Below, piece by piece: positions 1 to 43,200 of a stretch of 64,000 bases of DNA. Positions within the stretch are counted from its first letter, which is position 1. Each line of letters begins with the position of its first letter. The DNA lies in assembly GCF_964340395.1 (NCBI RefSeq), contig NC_135562.1:19239126-19303125 (forward strand), given 5' to 3'. This DNA comes from Glandiceps talaboti (taxonomy: Eukaryota > Hemichordata > Enteropneusta > Spengelidae). The notes under the pieces are model-generated. The model was not told where the DNA came from, ran no database searches, and saw nothing but the letters and a program-made list of their open reading frames with translations. A program made the translations under genes and the position numbers.

Positions 1-639
1 GTTACCCAGCTACCCCACCTTGTTTTTCACTGCCGATTCTTAACTGTTTTCATGTATTTGAACAAAAATTAATAAAATCGCGAAATTGCGGAGTCTCGCA
101 AGAAATAGTGGGTGATACCAACTTAAAAATACAATATAATCTGTTTTTCCAATATGTAATGGTTGTCCATCAGATCTGATGGGAAGAAACCAATAGCACA
201 GAGACCATATGAAAAACGGAATACAAAATTACTCAAACTAGACACTTACATATGGGCCGTCGCAGGCAGAAAGGGCCCTTATGTCGATTTTTGCTACATT
301 TTAAGTTAAAAGTTAGACGCCTTCAAACATTGTATCACTTTTCGTTACCAGTGAGTTCGAAAATGTCCTTGAGGACTCTCAGCTTGATGTTTGATCGTTT
401 TGGGTTAATATATCTTTCTTTTCGAAAAAATGTTGCTCATTTTCGATGAAAATGAATAAAAATAATTAAATTGATAAAGGTTTTAGCATTTCTACGATAT
501 TTTTCCGACTCCAAACGAAGTTCCGTGCTGCACATTCCCGCCAGATCTCACACGTGACCACTAACTTCCGAAATCAAACTCAACATTTCAAAGCGTAAAC
601 AAACCTCTTCACAGCTCTTATTATATTAACCTACTACAA
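1..639. other. AT-rich spacer, nothing recognised
   Basis: I see no coding signal or repeat I can name. The short open frame near 252-449 has no recognisable domain and no splice context. Confidence 0.5.
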
Positions 640-852
640 TGTCCTTAGCGGAAATCCAATTTGTCGTGGAATAGACCCGGTACTACGCGCGTTACTTGAA
701 AATCGACTTGTTTGGAACTTTTCGAGGTTGTACCTAATTGTTCGTTCCCAAATATCTAGTCTTCTGGCAACTTCTCTGTTGCTATATCCTTCTTCATGTA
801 ATGTTAGAATTTGTCCCTTTTAAAAGTCAGTTAATTCGTTTCCTCTAGGCAT
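640..852 (-). pseudogene. Tc1/mariner transposase N-terminal fragment (broken)
   Basis: Reading the minus strand from the ATG at 852-850 gives a start like MPRGNELTDF, then a TAA stop, then KGQILTLHEEGYSNREVARR, RLDIWERTIRYNLEKF and a GSIPRQ stretch. This is the paired helix-turn-helix DNA-binding start of Tc1/mariner transposases, where a Q normally stands at the stop. No DDE catalytic domain follows, so it is a dead fragment. A 38-bp copy of the same start lies at 1471-1508. The family call is from motif memory; no search was run. Confidence 0.7.
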
Positions 853-933
853 CTTTCTGTCATTAATGTAAACAATAATCAGCTGGCTGACACCTACTGA
901 GGTCATCCAATGTAAATAAATACTTTACATGTA

Positions 934-1341
934 AATTTTAGGCGCCGGTCTTTTGAAAAGTGCGCCGAAACGCTGAAATAAGCCTATCAATCAAGTATTT
1001 AAATGAGCAATATCAGACGATAAAATATGCAAATGATATGCAAACGAGAGACCGTCATACATCTTAACAATGGAACGTTACCTGCATTCGAAATGACGCT
1101 CAAATAACTAAACAGTTTCATATATACATATATATATATAAAACAGTAAAGTGTTTCTAGCAAAACAACCTTTTCACTCAGGCTTTGCTGAGCTATCTCA
1201 GTAGGCCCAATTTTAGGCGCTGGTCTTTTGAAAAGTGTGCCGAAACGTTGAAATAAGCCTGTCAATCAAGTATTTAAATGAGCAATATCAGGCGATAATA
1301 TATGCAAACGATATGCTAATGAGAGGAACGTCATATATCTT
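934..1341. repeat. Direct repeat pair of about 133 bp
   Basis: Bases 934-1066 and 1209-1341 are about 90% identical by eye. Both start with AATTTTAGGCGCYGGTC and both carry the block CAAGTATTTAAATGAGCAAT. The 142-bp spacer holds a short TA tract. Together with the duplicated Tc1 fragment it suggests a local duplication, or two copies of a short dispersed element. Confidence 0.75.
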
Positions 1342-1470
1342 CCGGTTAAAGGTGTCAAATAAACTTTATTCAAAATGCATTCATTCCGTGTTTATACATC
1401 ATTGAACATGTTTACCCATGTATATTACGATGTCGACACAGTCGGTCGGTAGTATATATATATATATATA

Positions 1471-1508
1471 ATGTTAGAATTTGTCCCTTTTAAAAGTCAG
1501 TTAATTCA
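1471..1508 (-). repeat. Second partial copy of the Tc1 N-terminal fragment
   Basis: Bases 1471-1508 match 801-838 almost exactly, including the in-frame TAA. Confidence 0.7.
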
Positions 1509-1548
1509 GCCACCTATCAGCATTTACCTTCCTATGCTGATAGGTGGC
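1509..1548. repeat. Perfect 15-bp hairpin
   Basis: GCCACCTATCAGCAT (1509-1523) is followed after 10 bp by its exact reverse complement (1534-1548). It sits directly beside the duplicated Tc1 fragment and may be the end of a small inverted-repeat element. Confidence 0.7.
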
Positions 1549-1904
1549 GCACTTCTCATAGCATAAATAGGCTAAATTATGGCCGATACATCAGTACCTT
1601 TCTGAGCAGCAAGGAGAGGTTCCAGCGATACATAAGTGAGCTCTGCTTTCAATATGCAAATTAATGCCAATTTTAGTAAGCAACTAGTGCTGATATGATA
1701 AGCAATGTATGCTAGCAGTTCCATCACAGGAGTAAATGTAATCCGTCCAAACCAACTTGTGGTTAGAATTATACCAGGAAGGGTTGAGCTCTATGGAACC
1801 TACAAAAAACTATAAGACCACATTAATAAAACTACAGAGAGTCTTAGCAAAAAACGGTAACTCACCAATTCTTGAGGCGTCGGGATGGGTGGGTGGTGAC
1901 ACAC

Positions 1905-2004
1905 GAGAAACAACGGATGACACCCTACGAATACTTTTAATTTGACAGCCTTAAGGTAGGCAAATTTTATAAGTATTCATCGGTGTCATTCCGTTGTTTC
2001 TAAC
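1905..2004. repeat. Inverted repeat next to the recombinase fragment
   Basis: Arm 1905-1939 (GAGAAACAACGGATGACACC and on) pairs imperfectly with 1971-2004, leaving a loop of about 31 bp. It lies just past the 3' end of the tyrosine recombinase fragment, so it may be a terminal or internal complementary region of the same element. That link is inference. Confidence 0.55.
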
Positions 2005-2017
2005 AATAGCAGACTAT

Positions 2018-2339
2018 TTAGCTGGACGCCGAATGATGAGCTGAATTAGCAGTTTCCTTGGCAGCCTGTAGGATAAGACGTCCAGTTTCAGATGAATCTG
2101 TGTGGCGACGGTAGAAACGATTGAATGTAGACTCTGTTGACCAATCCCCTAGTTGCAGGATCTGGGAAGTTGTAGCTCCCTGTCGAATGGCTGCTGAGGC
2201 TGCTGCTCCTCTGGTACTGTGGGCTTTAAAGATGCTAGTGTCTATACCAGCATCAGATAACACAGTCTTAATCCATCTCGCAATTGTCTGTGAAGTTACT
2301 TCATGAAAAGGTTTAACATAAGAAATAAACATAACGTAC

Positions 2340-2341
<2 letters not shown>
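2018..2341 (-). mobile_element. DIRS/Ngaro-type tyrosine recombinase, C-terminal fragment
   Basis: An open frame of 107 residues on the minus strand carries the C-terminal catalytic half of a tyrosine recombinase: AHSTRGAAASAA (the HxxR box), LGDWSTESTF (the H/W position) and NRFYRR with the likely nucleophilic tyrosine. This spacing is typical of DIRS and Ngaro retroelement integrases in animals; Crypton elements are an alternative. The N-terminal half and any reverse transcriptase are not visible: upstream the frame runs into a (TA)n(TG)n tract at 2339-2377. The fragment lies 5' of the receptor's first visible exon and is antisense to it. Confidence 0.7.

Positions 2342-2377
<36 letters not shown>
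2339..2377. repeat. (TA)n(TG)n microsatellite
   Basis: Alternating TA, then TG dinucleotides. Confidence 0.9.
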
Positions 2378-2552
2378 TTATTTATTCATCTATTCATATG
2401 TGTCATATATCAGTTTCTTTCAGAAGTGTTTGTAACATCTATAATGTATAGACTCTGTCGATAAAAAGAACATATGAATAATATTTCATTTGTAATCGTG
2501 TATTCTTAGTATTACTTATGGTCTTACTTTATCTTATTTCGCTTACAAATAG

Positions 2553-34520
<31,968 letters not shown>

Positions 34521-34585
34521 ACAAGCTCCTCTGCCGAGACTGGGAGGACTGGGCAGAAACAAGTAAAGTGGAGATATAGGCTAAA

Positions 34586-34614
34586 CACACACACACACAC
34601 ACACACACCGTCAT

Positions 34615-34651
<37 letters not shown>
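34586..34651. repeat. (CA)n and (ATC)n microsatellites
   Basis: CA run followed by ATC trinucleotides, about 70 bp past the receptor stop, probably in its 3' UTR. Confidence 0.9.
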
Positions 34652-34652
<1 letters not shown>

Positions 34653-37600
34653 GGGCAATCAAGAAACGTGCTACTTGTTATGCAATGTATACACATATTA
34701 GACAGCTAAGGAAAGCATGACATGATACAGGGAGATAACTGCAAGTGCAATCTCTCGGTAATAAGACATGGCTGGTTAGAAGTTAGCTATAAATGAAGAT
34801 TGATCCTTTAAGGAAACGAGTCATGACGGATGACAATACACAGCAACGGTAAACGTACGTACACTACATTATCACATTCATACGAAGGTTGAAGGATGTG
34901 AAAACATAACGAAATATCTTGGATTACCAGTCTAAAACATTTCAAATATTTGTTGTCAATCTCACAATATCGAACTGCTAATCCTTCTCAATAAACAATA
35001 GCTATGGCAGGCAGGAGGAACGTAAATTAACTGAGTTAACCGTACAGTGCAATTGTATCCTCAGCATATATAACAGGTTATAATAGTTAAGTTTTAGTTA
35101 AGTTTAAATGTTGCTCTGTTTTATTAACATTTTTCAATTTACATTTTACAGAATGTGAGTTTATTTTTCTTTGGTTAAGATGGTTTAATAGTTCCTTGAG
35201 TTCCTTCAGTAACGCAAATCACAGGGGATATGTCAAAAGACAAACAAATCTGAAGAGAACATGCGAAAAGAATTAAAAACATTTAACTTTTTATTTAAGA
35301 GGAATGTGCCTTCTATTTTATTTGTTTCTGTTATCAGCACTTTCCTTTTACATATCACCATTTTTGTGTAATGTTTAATGATATACAAGCTGTTACATTA
35401 TTGTAATTAAAAACAAAAATGGATGACCTGGATAACATCATTCCAACTCACCTCAAAAAGTTTCTTTAAAAACGTTATCACCTTATTACATTATTGTAAT
35501 TATTACATTATTTGAACACTGTCTTATTTTCTTTACTGTTTCCTGAAATATTTACTTGAAATTCGGGTACTAAAAATGTTAAGCTAAGAAACTATTAAAT
35601 TGGCCAATTTTGCAAAGCCATAAAGTTCTGTGAAGAATTCAAAATTTAGATGTCTAGTTTTATTGATTTTCATATCAGTAGGGTTAATTGTTCTCACCAT
35701 GTTCAAGTGCCCTTTACAAAGGTATTGAGAGATTAGAGAACATGACGTCACTCAGTGTTTGAAAATAGTACTAGTATTTGTTTATCACAAGTCAGTGCTT
35801 TGTTCAATAATATTTTCACAATTTACAACTGCAGTGAGATTACTTTATCGAGCTAACAAAAACACAACATATCTATCGTTGTGCAATGTGATATGCATGC
35901 AGAAGATGCATGACAGATAAAGGATTCACATCGGTTGAGGTGTGTCGACTCTGGGGTAACTCTAATCTTAACCCAACATAATAAATGTGATTAGTTTTAA
36001 TAAGTAAACCCTGAGGCAGGGTAAAGTTAGACCTATTGAAGTTAGACGTGATGCAAGGGGATAGTTTTAGACCACATCATACATTTTATGTAGACATTGA
36101 TCGACAAAACATTCGTTTTGATTACTTCAGTTGTTAGTTTCCTACAAGGGTTCAAAGGGACTATTTACTGGGTCAAAGTTCAGGGTCACTGCCAATGAGG
36201 CTATGATAATATTGGTCGATTTTGGTCTCTTGTGATTTATGTCAACACTGAGTCAAGTAAAAAATCCATCTGCTCAGTTTCACGATTTGTGTCACCTTAA
36301 GAGTCGAAACTCATATTTGTAGTGTGAACATAATACAACAGCTGTAAGATTACTTTCAACAAGCTAATAAATATACAAAATGATGAAAATGTTATTGTGA
36401 TATGTGGTATGCAGTTTGTAACAGTGTGGTAGTGGTAAGTGCATGATGTTGAGGTATTACACTATCTGTGAGAGAGAATCTGTGTTCACAAAGGAAGTCT
36501 ATAAAATCGAACATGTTGCGTGAGTCCTCCCATAAGCCTTGTTCCCACCTGAAAAGATTTTAAACTGGTCCAAACTTAATCGATTCAGTTACATCAGTTA
36601 GAAGCCAGTTTTTGTCACCATGAGGAAACTAAGCAATGGATTTGAATCTATTCATGGTTTGATTTGCATGTTTCAGATCGAATTTGGTATTTTATTTGGT
36701 TAAAAACTCTGTAAGGACTACACTGCAAACAGTCCAATCCCTCTAAATAGCAGATATACCTGTGATTCGTCCTACACATGAAGTCAGACTGTTTGTGCTA
36801 ATTCATGGCAATCTCTAGTAATGTTTTGTACTTGATCTAAACATAAAATTCCCGCAGTGTCTGGTATCTCATCAAGTACAAACAACAGACAATAATTGGT
36901 CTAATCACCAGATGCATAAATTGATATGTTTATTCAATTTCCAATCCACATAATGACATCTGTTTGGACTTCTAAGCACTAGTTCAAGGTGTAACCTAAG
37001 TACTTTCATCTTGGTGTCAATAGGTTGCAAAATATTACAGTTGTAAAGAAAAGAGACGTACCTTAGTCTAGTCTAAAATCTAGTCGTGTGGCACTTTTTT
37101 ACTCTTGCATTTCCTGTACACCTGCAATTTCATTATACATGTACTGTCATATATTCAAACATAAAATTAGATTACAATTTCCTATGCATACAGCACTGTT
37201 GAATATGGTATTCATGTTTACATATTACAACTCAACCCTCCTAGTTGGTTTTAATGAGGTAGTAACACAATTGACTAGTTTCACAGCAGAAAGAATTAAA
37301 AATTTAATAAGAATCGATGACCGTTTTGTGGCCAAAGCTTTCTTAAATCAAAGGACATTAGTGAAATGTCAGGCAGAGGGGAAAGACAAGAACCAAAAAT
37401 ACCTGCTTACATCCTAACTCTGACAGTGATTATCAGTATCTATTGATCGATTCATGTCAACAGATCTAATGGCTTTAATTTATGAACATGTACGTCTAAC
37501 CTTATTGACACCAACCAAGTCACTGTAAAAACTAAGAACACACACGGTGACAATACAGGTAAAAATAACAGACTACTTATACAAAATCGAAATATTGTAA

Positions 37601-39230
37601 CATGCATAAATCTATACATCATCAGTTTATGAAAATAAATATTTTACATTTTCAGTATCTTCCACATAAAACAAACCTTACATACACTGAGTGTTCTCAT
37701 AGTTTGCTTAAGATACAGAGCTGAATTAACAATCGTCATTAATAATAACACCAAATGTTATTCATATTAACAAACACAAAGTTTGCTGAGAAATTCATGT
37801 ATTACTACATCTCATTTTAACAAATAACTTTTCTGACCAATATGCAAATATGTCTAATGAATATGCATGAGGTTAATCAAAGTCTAATCATTTCTAGACA
37901 TTATCATACAGAACTTGTTTGGATGTCTGGTTCTTGAGAAGATGCCACTCCAACAGGTACAAACATATGCACATAGCACCAAAATAATAGCACCACATGT
38001 ACAATGTGAGCAATACATTGCTAATTTTACCGTAAGCAGTTTACAGCTAAAACAGAAAGTTGGGGTTGTTGTTTAAATTGCTTGAAAACTGACATTTGAC
38101 AGTTGACCACAATAGGTTCATTCGCACTTATTCAGTTACTAAACTCTCCCTGGTTACAACTTTGCTGTGTTCTGTAGTATAAGTGCGGTTATTAATCATG
38201 AATTACAACAAATAAGCCAACAGTCAGCTCAGGAGAGCGTGGCTCAATAAAAGGTACTTGAGTGTGTGTGTGTTGCAGTTGTGAAAATGGGTCACTTTTT
38301 CACCAAAAATATCCCTAAATATGAGTCGACTTTTGATCTGATAATTCCCTAATAATGGGGTAAATAACATTGGAAACATCTTCATACTTAAGAAATACCT
38401 TCACAGCATCAGAATAAAGGTAATTAACAGGATGATTGTGACTGGAAATGAATCTGTTTTTGGATTAGGTGGGTGTTTTGAAATTAGGACACACACCCTC
38501 ATCAGAAAATTTGGGGTGAGCCATTAACCTCCTGTGGGCTGCTTTGTGCATATATGTTACATAGTCTTCTGGTGAAAGCTTTCTGTTTTAGCTGTAAATA
38601 CCAGAACAAATGGAAGGAAATCAACATTATCATTAATTTAAAAATAAAACTATTGTAAATATAACCTTATACCTGTGCAAGAAAATTACGAGAAAACCAA
38701 GGAACCAAAATTTCTATACTTGTGAAAAGCCATGTTACTTATCAATAGGTCACAGTGTCCATATAGTCAGGAAAATTTAGAATTTCCATATCATCATTAT
38801 CATCATCATCTTTGTAACACGTTAAAAGAAATCTAAAAGAAATGCCAACGTACTGAATCATTCAAATTAAGCACATGCTCTTTTTGAACACTTTCTGCTT
38901 CAAGTTTGTAACCATTATTAAGTTCACAAAGAAGTATTACAATCATTCAAATTACACAATACAGATTGAAATTTAGGTAAATATTCATATTTTTATTTTT
39001 ACATGTGATTGGGAAACATTATCAATGTTAATAAACTTCATAAATTCAAAACCTCACCTTTCCGGAAGATCATTGATCTATTGATGCCTAGAAATTGCAT
39101 TGTAGTTATAACTTGCTTGCTATACAAAGAATCTATTTTAGCTTGTAGATAGTCAGTGCATCATTTGAGGTTTATCTGAACCAACTAAAAACTTTAGTGA
39201 AAGGGTAGACAATTAATTGAATACATACAT

Positions 39231-39511
39231 TTGTACATGCATACATACATACATACATACATACATACATACATGCATACATACATACACACACACATAC
39301 ATACATACATACATACATACATACATACATACATACATACAGACAGACAGATGGATGGACGGACGGACGGACACACATACATACATACATACATACATAC
39401 ATACATACATACATACATACATAAATACATACATACATACATACATACACATACATACATACATACATACATACATACATACATACATACATACATACAT
39501 ACATACATACA
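39231..39511. repeat. (CATA)n microsatellite, 280 bp
   Basis: CATA with CAGA and GGAC interruptions near 39341-39372. Long open frames here are repeat artefacts. Confidence 0.95.
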
Positions 39512-40296
39512 AAAATTAAATAATGAACAATTACTGAGATCCCATTGTCTTAAAAAGTTAGATTATTTTCATATATGATATCACACTTTGAATTAGATAA
39601 AATACATACATGGAAGACAGTTCAATGGCAAGGTAATTATGACAATCAATGTACATTGAATTAGAACCAATCATTTTTATATGTTTTTAACTATAATTTT
39701 GTCACTACACTCACAGATCTACTCTGTAGAAAATGCTATATTTGTGATGCATGCGAAATCAAGGATATGATTTGGGTGACCATTCAGCAATGATATTTGA
39801 CTGTGTGTGACTACTGGGGTCCAGTGAAAAATGAATTGCTTCATTTCACTGTGACTGCTGGGGGTCCAGTGAACACTGTATTGTGCGCATTTTCATTGTG
39901 ATAACAGGAGTTGAGGTAACAGTATATTATGTACATTTGATTTGATCTAAACATAAGTGGTACACATTAGAAGATCAAAGTATCAGCCAGCTATCAGTAA
40001 ATTTAATTGCCATTCAATCAACAGAAATCACATAATATTTTCAGTAAATTAGAGCTGACAATTTCCTGTCAAAATATACATGTACACAACACCGTGTTCA
40101 CTTGATACTGGAAACCACCATATGTCTCATACCATGTCATGAAATGTGACTTTGCCCCCATCACGATGTTGTTATTGCCATCCAAAATGTGTCCTACACA
40201 CAATGCAGAGTTCACTAGACCTTGGAAATCACTGTGTTTCTAATACCTTGAAAGGTGAATTTGTTGCCTGAACACAGTACAGTAATTAAAAGGTAT

Positions 40297-43200
40297 TCAC
40301 GTTGTTATAGCCATCCACAGACAACCACCAAGTGTTCCACAGACAGCACTCTTCCAATAAAAGGATCTTCCTTTCTCTGTTATTAAGATTGGTGTGAATA
40401 ATGCAGTGAAGAACAGAAATGATGGTACTGTATGCCATAGACTAAGTGGTGACTTCTTAGCATTACCAGGGAAACGACCCCTGACACTGACATCTGTACT
40501 GTAGAAATCTTCCATCAATCTACAATTGTGAAAAAATGAAGAAAAAAACATTTTCTCTTTTCATTTTAAAGGTTTTACTGTAAATGAGATTAATTTCAAA
40601 AGAGAATGGTATTTTCATATGTCAAAAAAGACGTAAAGGAGAAGGGTAAAAACTTGTTCAGATGAAAAGTTCTCGGTTCAACAAAGTTCAAAATAGCTAA
40701 CATTTCTGGAGTAACCTTTCTGAGAGCAAAATACTCACACTACATGTACTGAAAGTGTTGGAAATCTAATGATAAAAGTAATTGCTGATAAATCATAGAT
40801 TTCCTACACTTTCAGTTATATGAGGATTTGGCTTTTAGAATTTATTTTTTAATTTTGTTGAAGTGAAAATGTTTTCTCTCAACAAGTTTCTACTTAGTAT
40901 GGTGTAAGCTCATCTATGCTAACGTTCAGTCTAAGTTCATGAATTTAACTTTGTATTGCACAGAACTTTTCAATTAGCTCACCAAAGCTTTCGCCAGGTA
41001 TCAACGATGACACTGTTTTCTGGCGTGACTTCAGACAATTTTCCAAATTCTCAGAAGTTGATAACATCCCCATCACGGTTCATAGATGGTTTTAAAGTCC
41101 AAATGTGAATCGCTTCCTTAATCCCTCTCCTAAACTCGCGATCCAAAATTGTTACATTGTCAGGTTCCAATGAATGACCTGGATGGTCCTTATGTATATT
41201 AAGGAACAAAACTCATATTCTGACTGTAAAACAGATGAAACTATGAACCATGCTGGGGGATGTTACCAACTTCCACGAATTTTGGACAATGTGAATATGA
41301 ATGTTGACGCATGTGTCGTAACTTCAGAAAACACTGACGAAGCCATGGTGGATACCTGGCAAAAAGCTTTGGTGGGCTAATTGAAAATTTCGGTGCAATA
41401 CAAAGTTAAATTAATGAAGTCAGTTTTTTGTCTTATTCCAGTCCAAGCAGCGTTTACATATATTTTCAATAAATGGGAAGGATACCTTTCAAATTCAGGA
41501 TATTAAAAGTGATCAAATTCATTGGTTCCATTCCCTTGCAAAATTGGAGTTGTCATAGATGTGAGTTAAGGTGAGAATGACACAAGGCTTTCTCAGCAAC
41601 TTCCATTAAACATAAAGTCAACAGCTTCTGTTATTATTATTACATGTAATGTATCAATATAACAGAAGTTGCCTAACTAGTATCATACATCACTTCCGCT
41701 TCAGTTCAGATCAATTCCAACTTTGTACAGATAAGTGAAAGTAACCTACACATTCATCTCATTAACATCCAAGTTTTTATTAAACAATGTGACTTCCCAA
41801 AGTATCCTTCCCCTTTCAAAGGGGAATGATACTCCAGGAAATCAAGGTGTTTTCATATACTACGGGTTCTGGAAAGTGAGTGATGTTTTACACCGAGAGA
41901 ATAAGCACTCAGGACTCCTGAACATTCATGGTGCCACCATGAATATATTAATTCTGCTGACTCCCATCATGCACTGGTCATTAACAAAGATACCCTATAA
42001 GATGAATTGATGGATCTCTGAATCGCAAGTAACTGTAAGTGATGTAAAATCACGGAATGACTCCAGAACCCATTGTTGATGTCTCTATGAATCCAGGGGT
42101 GAACAAATCCACTGGTCCTGGGTCCAGGACTATTGTTTCTTTTGGGCGGCCCACACAAATTTTAGCTTCTCTGGTCCGTTGGACCAGTACCTTACTGTTA
42201 ATAACTATGTTAAAAAGTCGTCTAAATATACAGATTCATAGGTAAAATTTAATGTTTCACATTAGTGGGACCTGGGATCACCAATTCTTTCAGTAGGACC
42301 ACTGTATTTGTTAAGGCATTTGTCCGGGGACCACTAGTGCACAAAATGATTGTTCACCCCTGAAGTCTATTTCCTCGAGTGGTGTACCCTTTAAATTGAC
42401 AACATGGATAAGTTGTTGAGATTTCAAAGATTCTATCTTCCTTCTCCTTCTAGACTAGTTTTATCAGTAATCACTTACATATCTTTTTCTTCAAATGCTT
42501 CCTGTAGCCATTTTTCACAGTCATCTACATCATCTGGTACATCCTTAATATCAACTCTCCTTATATGGACATGAACCTTTGGGCAGCAGCCAATCAAAAA
42601 GTCTGTAGAAATCAAAACACAATTTGGGTGAGAATGAGTTTACTTTCCATATATGGACAAGACAAGAGCCAGTTGAAAAGTCTGTAGGAACAAAACCATG
42701 ATACAGATTAGCAGAACCTTTGAATTATTTTTTCAACACACACAATGACTGTGAACTACATGTATGGTTCAGTTTTCAAATGGTTTTAACCGAATATTAC
42801 ACTGCAAGCAATTGCTCAACTGAATAAGTACAACCATGTCTTACTGCAATTATGTTTGATTCAATCAGAAATTATTCCTTAATGTGATTTTATTTTATTT
42901 TATTTTATTTGGCCAAAAAAAATTCAGAAAACCTCAAACAAAAACGGATATATGTACAATACAACTATCACATTGGTAAGGAAGACAAAACAGATGCATC
43001 ACTGAATACCTTTGCCGATGATGACACAAAAAAAGGTTTAACAACTTATTTCCACTGTGGTCCTCACACATAAAATATCACACAGAGGTCCAAAAAGAAC
43101 AATGAAATACAATACATAACATTAACAGACACAATATACTAAATAGTCAAAATCTGACTCAACTACATATGGATAAAAATGAAAGTAGAATGGGGCCAGA

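Larger units (their letters stand above)
34521..40296. other. Convergent intergenic region between receptor and AGPAT5
   Basis: Both genes point into this 5.8-kb stretch, so it holds their 3' UTRs. It contains (CA)n and (ATC)n at 34586-34651 and AT-rich sequence. The open frame at 37088-37417 has no recognisable domain and no splice support. Confidence 0.6.

Noticed and set aside
37088-37417. 109-codon open frame as a gene
   Set aside because: No domain, no splice context and low-complexity AT-rich composition; lies in the convergent 3' region.
38190-38270. Possible tRNA-like or small RNA stretch
   Set aside because: No cloverleaf or A/B box pattern could be drawn by eye.
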